A stretch of DNA of 9,552 nucleotides from Hydrogenimonas sp. (GTDB taxonomy: Bacteria > Campylobacterota > Campylobacteria > Campylobacterales > Hydrogenimonadaceae). The notes beneath the pieces were generated by a model. It searched no databases, had not been told where the DNA came from, and saw only the letters and a program-made list of their open reading frames with translations. The translations under genes were made by a program, and so were the position numbers. The stretch covers positions 1 through 9,552 of the forward strand of contig JAKIUX010000017.1 in NCBI GenBank assembly GCA_021647345.1, written 5' to 3'. Below are positions 1-6,746 of this stretch, piece after piece (positions within the stretch are counted from its first letter, which is position 1; each line of letters opens with the position of its first letter).

Positions 1-359
1 GCCATCATCCGCTCGACCTCCTCCTGACTCAACCCAATGCCTGAACCCTTCGGCTTAAGTATTCCGCTCTCCAAAATTGTTGTAATCAGTTTATAGGCTA
101 TCTTTTGAGGAGCCATCTCCTCTTCAAGCTTTTCATATATCTTTACAGCCGAATCATCTATGCCGGCGGCGCGAACTAAATCTGCGAAGCGCTCTACTAT
201 ATCCTCGTTATCGATACCCTCTTCATCAACAAAACCGTACTCCATCTTGGTACCGACCTTCTGTCGAATTCGCTCCAACTCCTTAAACTCCAGAGGCGTG
301 ACGAGCGTAATGGCGGTACCCTTCTTGCCCGCCCTTCCCGTGCGGCCGATACGGTGAAC
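1..359 (-). pseudogene. 3' part of the DEAD-box helicase, downstream of the in-frame TAG
   Basis: This is the same reading frame as the helicase at 360-1385, continuing after TAG for 119 codons without a stop to the left edge. The first residues are VHRIGRTGRAGKKGTAITLV, which is motif VI and the start of the C-terminal tail of bacterial DEAD-box helicases; the tail then reads TPLEFKELERI and continues with an acidic, helical-looking stretch. Together the two parts would give at least 461 residues, which fits the family. No ribosome-binding site precedes a start here, and the first in-frame ATG (245-243) lies 39 codons beyond the stop, so independent expression is unlikely. The preserved frame and motif mean the interruption is recent, is a sequence error, or is read through. 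The true 3' end is outside the window. Confidence 0.85.
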
Positions 360-1385
360 CTAACTCTCAGGATCAAAAGGAATATGGTAATTAAATACAT
401 GGCTGACATTCTCTATATTTAGCCCTCTTGCTGCAACATCGGTAGCTACGAGAATGTCGATATCTCGCCCTCTGAAGCCCTTTATCACATCCATTCTCTC
501 ACGCATCTCCATATCGCCGTGCAGCCCTCTGGCGTTTATACCCTGAGCTTGAAGAAGCTCCGCCACCCTATCCACTTCACGCTTCATGCGGCAAAAAATT
601 ATCGCCTTCTCAGGCTCCTCCTTGTCAAGAAGTCTTACAATAGCGTCGTCTCTATCCTTCTCCTCTATGACATAGTAGAGCTGACGAATATCTTTGTTGG
701 TAGTCTCTTTTTTGGTAACAGAGACAAACTTAGGCTCGTAAAGAATGTGCCGCGCAAGATCTTTTATGGGTTCTGGCATAGTGGCTGAAAATAGGAGTGT
801 CTGACGCTGCTGAGGAAGATAGCTGAAAATCTCTTTGATATCATCCAAAAAGCCCATATCGAGCATCTCGTCCGCTTCATCCAAAACGACGATAGAGGGA
901 TTGAAATCTTCCAGTTTTCCAGAACTTAGCATATCAAGAAGCCTGCCCGGTGTAGCAACAACCACCTGCGCTCCTCTGCCTATTAGATCAAGCTGCCTTC
1001 TATAGCTCTGGCCGCCATAAACACTTACCGTTCGAATTCCTGCAAAACGGCCAAGACTAAAGAGTTCGTCACTCACCTGTGTTGCCAATTCGCGCGTAGG
1101 GGTTATAACTAGAAGCTCCACCCCGTTTCTCCACTCTATGTTGTTGAGAGCAGGCAGTCCGAAGGCTGCTGTTTTACCTGTGCCTGTATGGGCCTGGCCT
1201 ACTACATCGTGCCCCTCTAGAATTAGGGGAATCACCTTCTGTTGAATAGGGCTTGGAACCTGAAATCCCATACGCTGAATAGCCCTCATTATAGGCTGCT
1301 TGAAGCCAAAATCAGCGAATGTCATCAAAGAGCCCTCTTGCTGCTCGCTTCTGCTCTCTTCTGTCTCTTGTGTACTCTCTTGCAT
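360..1385 (-). CDS. DEAD-box ATP-dependent RNA helicase, stopped before motif VI
   Basis: Superfamily 2 RNA helicase that uses ATP to unwind or remodel RNA, of the kind acting in ribosome assembly, RNA decay or cold adaptation. Visible in order: a Q-motif region near residues 23-50; Walker A AHTGTGKT at 65-72; PTRELA 96-101; TPGR 145-148; DEAD 169-172; SAT 200-202; IIFC 262-265; motif V ATDVAARG 314-321. Translation ends at Ser341 on TAG (360-362), where relatives read ESYVHRIGRTGRAG, so motif VI, needed for coupled ATP hydrolysis and RNA unwinding, is missing from this product. The frame continues open to the window edge. The start at 1385 has only a weak purine-rich ribosome site; Met21 (1325) has GAGG seven to eight bases upstream and is an alternative. 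The gene lies downstream of a long structured intergenic region with its own promoter. Family assignment is secure. Whether it yields a working protein is not. Confidence 0.93.
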   Translation of the reverse strand: MQESTQETEESRSEQQEGSLMTFADFGFKQPIMRAIQRMGFQVPSPIQQKVIPLILEGHDVVGQAHTGTGKTAAFGLPALNNIEWRNGVELLVITPTRELATQVSDELFSLGRFAGIRTVSVYGGQSYRRQLDLIGRGAQVVVATPGRLLDMLSSGKLEDFNPSIVVLDEADEMLDMGFLDDIKEIFSYLPQQRQTLLFSATMPEPIKDLARHILYEPKFVSVTKKETTNKDIRQLYYVIEEKDRDDAIVRLLDKEEPEKAIIFCRMKREVDRVAELLQAQGINARGLHGDMEMRERMDVIKGFRGRDIDILVATDVAARGLNIENVSHVFNYHIPFDPES

Positions 1386-1482
1386 ATATCTTTCTCTTTG
1401 TGTTGAAGTATAGCTGCAACTGAAAAAAGCCTATCTTGATCTATCTGCAAAAAGTTGATCTTTTTTCAATCATAGTCTACTT

Positions 1483-1607
1483 ACCGGCGGCACGCACATT
1501 ATGCTACCTAGCTATTTGCCGTCGGTGGTGCCCATCTGGTAAATATACGGAGGTATATTTGGATTAGACGGGAGATACCGGCTTTTGGCCGGGCGTTAGG
1601 ATGGCGC
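1483..1607 (-). promoter_or_regulatory. Candidate structured leader RNA ahead of the helicase
   Basis: The 289 bases between comF and the helicase hold no gene I can support but have strong secondary structure. Hairpin A is CCGGC/GCCGG (1578-1582 with 1588-1592). Hairpin B is a perfect 8-bp stem, AAATATAC/GTATATTT, with a GGAG/CTCC loop (1541-1560). Stem C pairs 1483-1492 with 1517-1526 over 10 positions with one non-Watson-Crick pair. An outer helix pairs 1528-1536 with 1600-1607 around A and B. A TATAAT box at 1609-1614 would start a minus-strand transcript at about 1602, at the edge of the structure, giving a 5' leader of about 217 bases. I do not recognise a known riboswitch, and the SRP RNA GGAAGGAAGCAG-type core and tmRNA features are absent. 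Strand is uncertain: the two imperfect pairs are G-U if read on the plus strand but A-C on the minus strand. Confidence 0.4.
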
Positions 1608-1608
1608 A

Positions 1609-1614
1609 ATTATA
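1609..1614 (-). promoter_or_regulatory. -10 box upstream of the structured leader and helicase
   Basis: On the minus strand the sequence reads TGTGCTATAATTGCGCCA, with a perfect TATAAT and an upstream TGTGC that resembles an extended -10. No convincing -35 is seen, which is normal for Campylobacterota; the upstream DNA is rich in A/T runs. The predicted start is around 1602. The 13 bases TATAATTGCGCCA are identical at the prs promoter. Confidence 0.6.
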
Positions 1615-1674
1615 GCACATAGAAAAGAGTATAGATACTAAAGCCTAAATTAAGTAGATAATTTTTATAAAACT

Positions 1675-2247
1675 TTAACGCTCTCTTTCAACATCAGCCA
1701 AAGCGATAGCCATTTTGACTCTGACGCCGTACTTTTGTAGAGTCTGCCGTGCCTCTTGCAGAGTCAAACCGGTCGTTACGATATCGTCTACCAAAACGGC
1801 ATCGATATTGCCATCTCCTCGATATATAAAATCTCTTGGGTTCTTAATACGAAAAGAGAGGGGCTTTCCGGAGTATGAGACTCTCTTTTGTGCTCTAAGC
1901 CGACCAAAGAGGGGTCTGCACCCAAGCTTTGCGAGCTCTTTGGCCAATATCGCCGTATGGCTGTAGCCCCATCTTGGCTTATCATCAACAGGTATGACAA
2001 AAAGCCCCGTTAGATCTAAAACCGATAGCGCCTTGAAAGCATCTCTGGCCATTATTCGATATATCAGCCACCCTCTGGGAGTATGTTTTGTAAGCAAAAA
2101 GGGTTCTATATTTTCATATCTAAAGAGTGTGACCGCTTTAAGACCGCAAGGCAAAACTCTAAATTTAGGCGATGGTGTCAGATAGATGCGGCGGCACTTT
2201 GCACAGATAGGCGAGACGGCAAGCACCCTGCAGGAGTGGCACCTCAC
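1675..2247 (-). CDS. comF: ComF-family phosphoribosyltransferase-like protein
   Basis: Member of the ComF/GntX family, which combines an N-terminal zinc-ribbon-like motif with a type I phosphoribosyltransferase fold. Numbered from the GTG start, Cys3, Cys6, Cys15 and Cys18 form two CxxC pairs, and the PRPP-binding loop VLVDDIVTTGLTL is at about 151-163. The segment PVDDKPRWGYSHT matches the family's conserved middle region. Start choice: the only Shine-Dalgarno, AGGAG at 2258-2254, abuts the ATG at 2253 with no spacer, but lies six bases before the GTG at 2247, giving MRCHSC, a usual ComF beginning. The ATG at 2253 would add two residues. The gene begins within a few bases of the lepA stop and is surely cotranscribed with it. 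In other bacteria ComF is needed for DNA uptake, but its biochemical role is poorly defined, and no other competence gene is seen here. It ends in TAA. Confidence 0.85.
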   Translation of the reverse strand: MRCHSCRVLAVSPICAKCRRIYLTPSPKFRVLPCGLKAVTLFRYENIEPFLLTKHTPRGWLIYRIMARDAFKALSVLDLTGLFVIPVDDKPRWGYSHTAILAKELAKLGCRPLFGRLRAQKRVSYSGKPLSFRIKNPRDFIYRGDGNIDAVLVDDIVTTGLTLQEARQTLQKYGVRVKMAIALADVERER

Positions 2248-2256
2248 CTGCATCTC

Positions 2257-4050
2257 CTAATCTATCTTCAATACCGCCAGGAAGGCATCTTGCGGAAGCT
2301 GCACCTTGCCTATCGCTTTCATCCGCTTTTTGCCCTCTTTCTGTTTTTCCAGAAGCTTTCGCTTCCTTGAGATGTCGCCGCCGTAGCACTTGGCGGTAAC
2401 ATTTTTGCCCATCGACTTTACAGTCTCCATGGCTATAACTTTGTTCCCAATACTTGCTTGCACAGCTACTTCAAATCGTTGGCGCGGTATCAGCTCTTTC
2501 ATCGTCTTTACAAGCTCCCTGCCTCTTTGCTGCGCCTTCTCTCTCGGAACTATGATGCTCAGAGCATCTACAACCTCACCCGCTACGCGAACGTCAAGTT
2601 TTACAAGATCTCCCTCTCTATACTCAATAGGCTCATAATCGAAACTGGCATACCCTTTGGTAGCGCTTTTTAACTTGTCGTAAAAGTCTACCACTATCTC
2701 ATTCATAGGAACGGCATAAACAAGCATAACCCTATCTTCATTAAGGTACTCCATCTTCTCCTGCACCCCGCGCCTATCAGCCATCATCGTTATTATGTTT
2801 CCGAGAAACTCTTTGGGGGTTATGATGGTAGCTCTTACGTAAGGCTCATATATCTTGGCAATCTTACCGGTATCGGGCATTTCGCTCGGGTTTTGAACCT
2901 CAACCGCAGTGCCGTCAGTTAACTCTACTCTATATATGACGGTCGGAGCCGTAGCTATTAGGTCAAGCCCGAACTCTCTTTCTAGCCTCTCTTTAACAAC
3001 CTCCATATGGAGCATTCCCAAAAATCCTACCCTAAAGCCAAACCCGAGAGCTACTGAAGTTTCAGGCTCGTAGCTGATGGAGGCGTCATTTAGCTTCAGT
3101 TTATCAAGAGCATCTCTTAGCTCTTCGAACCTGTCCGTATCTATCGGATAGAGACCGGCAAAAACAAAAGGTTTCGCCTCTTTGAAGCCTCCTACCGGCT
3201 CTTTTGTAGGATGCTTGGCGTCTGTTATCGTATCGCCTACAGAGACGTCGCTTACATTCTTAAGCCCCAAAACCACTATTCCCACTTCGCCTGTTTTTAT
3301 CTCATCCGTTCTGACAGGTTTTAAAGGGTGAGGGTATGTAAGATCAAGCACCTGATGCCTCTTGCCGGTACCCATTATAAGAACCTCTTGCCCCTTTTTT
3401 ATAGATCCATCAAAAACTCTAACAAGAGCAAGGGCACCAAGATAATTATCAAACCAGCTGTCGTAAATGATCGCTTTAGTCGGGGCCTCCTCATCTCCTG
3501 AAGGGGGCGGCACTCTGTCGACTATCGCATCAAGAAGCTCTCTTATGCCCTCTCCGGTCTTGGCACTTACATAGATAGCACCGCTGCAATCGAGCCCAAT
3601 CGTCTGCTCTATCTCCTCAACTACTCTATCAGGATCAGCAGCCGGAAGGTCGATCTTATTTATAACCGGAATTATCTCAAGATCGTTTTCGAGGGCTATA
3701 TAGACATTGGCTATAGTTTGCGCCTCAACTCCCTGGGAGGCATCTACTACAAGCAGCGCACCTTCAGAAGAGGCAAGAGACTTGCTCACTTCGTAGCTAA
3801 AATCGACATGACCGGGAGTATCTATAAGGTTTAAGATATACGGCTCTTTATCTTTTACATATGTAAGACGGACACTCTGAGCCTTTATAGTTATGCCTCT
3901 CTCCTGCTCTATATCCATAGTGTCCATCATCTGGGTACCGAGCTCTCTCTCCGTAACGGCCCCGCACTCTTGAATAATACGATCGGCGAGGGTGCTTTTG
4001 CCGTGATCTATGTGGGCTATTATGGAGAAGTTGCGGATATTTTTCTGCAC
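2257..4050 (-). CDS. lepA: Elongation factor 4 (LepA), ribosome-associated GTPase
   Basis: Translational GTPase that acts on the ribosome and is associated with back-translocation, initiation and 30S assembly. At 597 residues it is full length. GTPase motifs: G1 AHIDHGKST 12-20, G2 RGIT 51-54, G3 DTPGH 77-81, G4 NKID 131-134, G5 SAK 162-164. The LepA-specific C-terminus is present and ends in the basic tail and AFLAVLKID. Translation starts at GTG (4050-4048), with AAGG about eight bases upstream (AAAGGTGTCGAGTG); no better start is seen. The gene lies 21 bases after the prs stop and ends in TAG three bases before the ATG of comF, so the three form one operon transcribed from the prs promoter. 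No key residue appears to be missing. Confidence 0.97.
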   Translation of the reverse strand: MQKNIRNFSIIAHIDHGKSTLADRIIQECGAVTERELGTQMMDTMDIEQERGITIKAQSVRLTYVKDKEPYILNLIDTPGHVDFSYEVSKSLASSEGALLVVDASQGVEAQTIANVYIALENDLEIIPVINKIDLPAADPDRVVEEIEQTIGLDCSGAIYVSAKTGEGIRELLDAIVDRVPPPSGDEEAPTKAIIYDSWFDNYLGALALVRVFDGSIKKGQEVLIMGTGKRHQVLDLTYPHPLKPVRTDEIKTGEVGIVVLGLKNVSDVSVGDTITDAKHPTKEPVGGFKEAKPFVFAGLYPIDTDRFEELRDALDKLKLNDASISYEPETSVALGFGFRVGFLGMLHMEVVKERLEREFGLDLIATAPTVIYRVELTDGTAVEVQNPSEMPDTGKIAKIYEPYVRATIITPKEFLGNIITMMADRRGVQEKMEYLNEDRVMLVYAVPMNEIVVDFYDKLKSATKGYASFDYEPIEYREGDLVKLDVRVAGEVVDALSIIVPREKAQQRGRELVKTMKELIPRQRFEVAVQASIGNKVIAMETVKSMGKNVTAKCYGGDISRKRKLLEKQKEGKKRMKAIGKVQLPQDAFLAVLKID

Positions 4051-4071
4051 TCGACACCTTTAGTTGAAATT

Positions 4072-5001
4072 TTAGGCAAAAAGAGAGTTGACGCTCTCAT
4101 TGTGGTAGACTCGTCTTATAACCTCAGCAAACAGCGGAGCCGCCGGCAGTACGGTTACCTTTTCGCAAGAGCCTTTGATCGGAAGGGTATCCGATACGAC
4201 AAGCTCGTCAAGCTCACCCTCTCTGAGGCGATCGTACGCCGGGCCGCTAAGTACCGGATGGGTGCAACAGGCTATAACACTCTTTGCGCCGTGCTCTTTC
4301 AAAGCCGCATCCCCTTTCACTATAGTGCCTGCTGTATCTATCATATCATCCACAAGAACAACATTTTTACCCTCCACATCGCCTATGACATTCATCACTT
4401 CCGACTCGTTAGCCTTCTCTCTTCTTTTATCAACTATCGCCATATCGACACCAAGTCTTTTGGCGAAGTATCTCGCACGGGCAACTCCGCCAATATCGGG
4501 GCTGGCTACGACAAGATCTTCGAGATTTTTTGATTTTATATGGTTTATAAAGAGAATCGCACCGTAGAGGTTGTCAACCGGAATATCGAAAAAGCCCTGA
4601 ATCTGTCCTGCGTGAAGATCCATCGTAACAACCCTGTCTATACCGGCAGTCTCTATTAGGTTTGCTACAAGTTTGGCGGTGATTGGGACTCTTGGTGCCG
4701 CTTTTCTATCCTGTCTGGCGTAGCCGAAATATGGTACGACTGCCGTTATTGAGCGCGCAGAGCTTCTGCGTAGAGCATCGGTCATAATAAGAAGCTCCAT
4801 CAAATTGTCGTTGGCCGGCGCTCCCGTAGATTGGACTATGAAAACATCTCTTCCTCTAACACTCTCACTGATCTGACACCCTATTTCTCCGTCACTAAAA
4901 CGACTTATATTGGCTCCGCTTAGCGGCGCATCTAGATATTTGCTTATCTCCGCCGCAAATGATTCGGAGGCTGTTCCCGCAAAAATTTTGTATCCGCGCA
5001 T
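4072..5001 (-). CDS. prs: Ribose-phosphate pyrophosphokinase (PRPP synthetase)
   Basis: Transfers pyrophosphate from ATP to ribose 5-phosphate to make PRPP, the precursor for purines, pyrimidines, histidine, tryptophan and NAD; cytoplasmic. Its 309 residues match the usual bacterial class I length. Visible motifs are the ATP loop YARQDRK at about 94-100, DLHAGQIQGFFD at 128-139, the catalytic flexible-loop region DKRREKANE at 191-199, and the PRPP-binding loop VLVDDMIDTAGT at 215-226. The ATG start has AAGG seven bases upstream. It is the first gene of the prs-lepA-comF operon, with a TATAAT promoter 29 bases before the start codon. Its neighbour comF carries a PRPP-binding fold, but a functional link is not demonstrated. 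It ends in TAA. Confidence 0.97.
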   Translation of the reverse strand: MRGYKIFAGTASESFAAEISKYLDAPLSGANISRFSDGEIGCQISESVRGRDVFIVQSTGAPANDNLMELLIMTDALRRSSARSITAVVPYFGYARQDRKAAPRVPITAKLVANLIETAGIDRVVTMDLHAGQIQGFFDIPVDNLYGAILFINHIKSKNLEDLVVASPDIGGVARARYFAKRLGVDMAIVDKRREKANESEVMNVIGDVEGKNVVLVDDMIDTAGTIVKGDAALKEHGAKSVIACCTHPVLSGPAYDRLREGELDELVVSDTLPIKGSCEKVTVLPAAPLFAEVIRRVYHNESVNSLFA

Positions 5002-5029
5002 TCTTTAACCTTGCCTTGAAATTGGCGCA

Positions 5030-5035
5030 ATTATA
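5030..5035 (-). promoter_or_regulatory. -10 box of the prs-lepA-comF operon
   Basis: The minus strand reads GGATATAATTGCGCCAA, with a perfect TATAAT and a predicted start near 5023, about 20 bases before the prs ATG. The GC-rich discriminator GCGCC follows the box, and 13 bases are identical to the promoter at 1609-1614. No -35 is recognisable. The promoter lies back to back with that of the DUF2853 gene. Confidence 0.65.
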
Positions 5036-5123
5036 TCCTATTAACGCTTACATTCAAAGAGGGCATATTTTAGCTATTTTAAAGAACATTATTACACCTT
5101 AAAGATAATTTTTTATATTTATA

Positions 5124-5132
5124 TGCTAAAAT
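5124..5132 (+). promoter_or_regulatory. Extended -10 promoter of the DUF2853 gene
   Basis: TGCTAAAAT is an extended -10 (TGnTAAAAT), preceded by T-rich runs at 5109-5120 and no clear -35. TATATT at 5138-5143 is an alternative box. The leader is short and carries the strong ribosome site AAAAGGAG (5153-5160), five bases before the ATG. Confidence 0.5.
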
Positions 5133-5165
5133 GTAACTATATTTTAACAAACAAAAGGAGAGAGA

Positions 5166-5507
5166 ATGAGTAAACTTACCGAGAAGATCGAGCAGTATAC
5201 CGAAGCTTCCAAGAAACTTAAACTTGGACTGAGCGAAGATTTGATAGAGAAGGTCACAAAAGGGTTAGGGCCATCTATATATAATAAAGATGCCGAGTCT
5301 GTCTCTTGCTCAAGCAAAGATGAACTAGCACGAGTAAGAGATAATTTCCTAAAGAAAAAACTGGGCCTAAAAGAGAGCGATGAAAAACTCGATGCAGCGA
5401 TAAAAGAGGTTTGCGAAAAGCTAGGCTCTTCAAACAGAAACAAATATCGTGCGCTCTTTTACGCACTTTTGACAAAAAAATTCGATAAAGAGTCCGTCTA
5501 CGCATAA
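5166..5507 (+). CDS. DUF2853 family protein, function unknown
   Basis: A 113-residue protein that I recognise as DUF2853 from its conserved blocks: VTKGLGPSIYNKDAESVS at about 30-47, NFLKKKLGL at 60-68, LDAAI at 75-79, SSNRNKYRALFYALLTKKF at 88-106, and the terminal KESVYA. These match the family along the whole length, so it is complete. It is charged and mostly helical by composition, with no signal peptide or membrane segment, so probably cytoplasmic. No biochemical function is established for the family. It has its own promoter and an excellent ribosome site (AGGAG, five-base spacer), and stands alone as the only plus-strand gene here, divergent from prs and convergent with tRNA-Pro. It is slightly more A+T-rich than its neighbours (about 40-41% G+C in a partial hand count), a weak hint of separate ancestry. 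It ends in TAA. Confidence 0.88.
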   Translation: MSKLTEKIEQYTEASKKLKLGLSEDLIEKVTKGLGPSIYNKDAESVSCSSKDELARVRDNFLKKKLGLKESDEKLDAAIKEVCEKLGSSNRNKYRALFYALLTKKFDKESVYA

Positions 5508-5516
5508 AATCAGTAG

Positions 5517-5593
5517 TGGTCGGGGTGAAAGGATTCGAACCTTCGACCTCCTCGTCCCGAACGAGGCGCGCTACCAGGCTGCGCTACACCCCG
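5517..5593 (-). tRNA. tRNA-Pro, anticodon CGG
   Basis: A 77-nt cloverleaf with encoded CCA. The acceptor stem is CGGGGTG/CACCCCG with discriminator A; C1-G72 is typical of bacterial tRNA-Pro. The anticodon stem CCTCG/CGAGG encloses the loop TTCGGGA, giving anticodon CGG, which reads CCG. The T-arm carries GGTTCGAATCC. It lies 51 bases downstream of mnmA in the same direction, with its own likely promoter, and its 3' end is nine bases from the stop of the convergent DUF2853 gene. Confidence 0.96.
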
Positions 5594-5609
5594 ACAACCG
5601 CAGAGTGGA

Positions 5610-5615
5610 ATTTTA
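5610..5615 (-). promoter_or_regulatory. Likely -10 box of tRNA-Pro
   Basis: TAAAAT preceded by CTG on the minus strand, 16 bases before the first base of the mature tRNA, which would leave a 5' leader of about 8-10 bases. Cotranscription with mnmA is also possible, since no terminator separates them. Confidence 0.45.
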
Positions 5616-5644
5616 CAGGAAAGTGACTTAAAATTGTTTTTATC

Positions 5645-6679
5645 TCACTTTGCCGAACCTGTTATCCACCCTCCTCCAATCATTCTATTTTTGTCATAAA
5701 ATACTGCTGCTTGACCGGCCGCTACGCCAAAGACCGGCTCTTCAAGCTCCAAAACGGCTCTTCTTTTTTCATCAACTATTACACGGCATGGAATACGTTT
5801 GGTTCTATAGCGAACCTTCACATCGCAACGAAACTGTATGTGATCATCCATCAAATTTACCCGCTCCAGCTCTATCCGCCTCACTTCGAGCTCATCATGT
5901 CTTGCTACTACAATCTGATTGGTTTCCGGTATGATCTCTTTCACATAGTGAGGCTCATGAGCTCCGCGTACAAAAAACCCTCTCCTTTTTCCTATCGTAT
6001 AGTGCATATACCCTTTATGGTGCCCTATTACCTTCCCCTCTGTGTCCAGGACCTCTCCCGGCATCTCCACTTCGGTATGCTTTTTTAGTATATCTATGTA
6101 GGTGGTCTCAACAAAGCAGATTTCACTCGACTCCTTTTGCGTAGCAAAATCTTTCAAGGCCTCAATTTTGGAGGCGTATGCTTTTACATCCTCTTTCTTC
6201 CACTCACCAAGCGGAAAAATCAGGCGCGGTATTATGCTTTTGTCGATATCGAAAAGAAAGTAGCTCTGATCTTTCGTCTCATCAGAAGCCTCTAAGATAT
6301 ATTTTCCGTCATGCCTTACATAGTGTCCTGTGGCAAGGTAGTCGGCCCCTATGGAGTCGGCATACTCCATCATCTTTCCAAACTTTATAAGGCGGTTGCA
6401 TTTTGCGCAAGGGTTGGGTGTGATCCCCTCTTTATACCCTTCTACAAAAGGTCTATAAACCTTTTCGTCAAACTCTTTGGAGAGATCAAGCATAGATGCT
6501 TTAATGTCCAGGTATTTTGCGACATGCTGAACTTTTGCGAAGTTGGCCTCATGATAACCGGGCTTCTCATGCAGCTTCATATAGACGCCTTCTACTTCAT
6601 ACCCAGCATCCTGCAGAAGTTTGGCAGTTACTGTAGAGTCAACACCGCCGCTCATACCTACCAATACTTTTCTTTTCAT
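5645..6679 (-). CDS. mnmA: tRNA-specific 2-thiouridylase MnmA
   Basis: Installs the 2-thio group on wobble uridine 34 of tRNA-Lys, -Glu and -Gln, using ATP to adenylate the base and a persulfide sulfur. Visible: the PP-loop SGGVDST at 10-16; nucleophile Cys91 in NPCAKCN; the conserved block ATGHY 116-120; the second catalytic Cys188 in SEICFV; and a C-terminal beta-rich tRNA-binding part including [10 protein letters not shown]. At 344 residues it is slightly shorter than the E. coli enzyme (about 370) but has all core motifs. The ATG start has GGAA about seven bases upstream. Its own -10 lies 15 bases before the start codon, so it is separate from the flagellar genes. The location next to tRNA-Pro is probably incidental, as tRNA-Pro is not a substrate. 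It ends in TGA. Confidence 0.96.
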   Translation of the reverse strand: MKRKVLVGMSGGVDSTVTAKLLQDAGYEVEGVYMKLHEKPGYHEANFAKVQHVAKYLDIKASMLDLSKEFDEKVYRPFVEGYKEGITPNPCAKCNRLIKFGKMMEYADSIGADYLATGHYVRHDGKYILEASDETKDQSYFLFDIDKSIIPRLIFPLGEWKKEDVKAYASKIEALKDFATQKESSEICFVETTYIDILKKHTEVEMPGEVLDTEGKVIGHHKGYMHYTIGKRRGFFVRGAHEPHYVKEIIPETNQIVVARHDELEVRRIELERVNLMDDHIQFRCDVKVRYRTKRIPCRVIVDEKRRAVLELEEPVFGVAAGQAAVFYDKNRMIGGGWITGSAK

Positions 6680-6693
6680 ACTTTTCCGTTGAT

Positions 6694-6699
6694 ATTATA
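6694..6699 (-). promoter_or_regulatory. -10 box of mnmA inside a dyad
   Basis: A perfect TATAAT with a predicted start near 6687, leaving only about seven bases of leader before the mnmA ATG, enough for the GGAA ribosome site. The box sits inside an imperfect palindrome, CCGTT...AACGG (6687-6710), matching at 10 of 12 half-site positions. No -35 is seen. Confidence 0.5.
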
Positions 6700-6720
6700 A
6701 TTTTAACGGATAATATTACC

Positions 6721-6746
6721 AAGCTGCTTCAAGGAAGCTTAAGCTT
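6721..6746. repeat. Inverted repeat at the 3' end of fliY
   Basis: AAGCT-GCTTC, AAG loop, GAAGC, a three-base bulge, then AGCTT gives two stacked 5-bp helices overlapping the fliY stop codon. It also contains the 12-base perfect palindrome AAGCTTAAGCTT (6735-6746). On the minus strand no run of T follows directly, so it is not a standard intrinsic terminator. It may still mark or protect the end of the flagellar transcript. Confidence 0.35.

Noticed and set aside
360..362. Genetic-code reassignment or selenocysteine/pyrrolysine-type recoding of TAG in the helicase.
   Set aside because: TAG is the natural terminator of lepA in the same window. Selenocysteine uses TGA, and the family residue here is tyrosine, so general recoding is not supported.
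1444..1470. AAAAAG-TTGAT-CTTTTT hairpin as an intrinsic terminator between the structured region and the helicase.
   Set aside because: The stem is almost entirely A-T, with no GC clamp and no proper trailing U-tract on the minus strand, so it is unlikely to terminate.
1483..1607. SRP RNA, 6S RNA, tmRNA or a common riboswitch in the helicase upstream region.
   Set aside because: I looked for the SRP GGAA-tetraloop core, the tmRNA tRNA-like ends, and FMN, TPP, cobalamin and c-di-GMP signatures on both strands and saw none. 6S RNA cannot be formally excluded but no long single hairpin with a central bubble is apparent.
3970..4533. Long plus-strand open frame across the lepA-prs junction.
   Set aside because: It is antisense to two unmistakable genes, has no family-like sequence and no ribosome site, so it is a shadow of their codon composition. 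The same holds for the open plus-strand frames opposite fliY/fliM (7289-7828) and fliA (8916-9422).
5090..5112. ATTAT...ATAAT inverted repeat in the prs/DUF2853 intergenic region as a Fur or PerR box.
   Set aside because: Only five A/T bases per arm with a long spacer, in very A/T-rich DNA; it does not match either consensus well enough.
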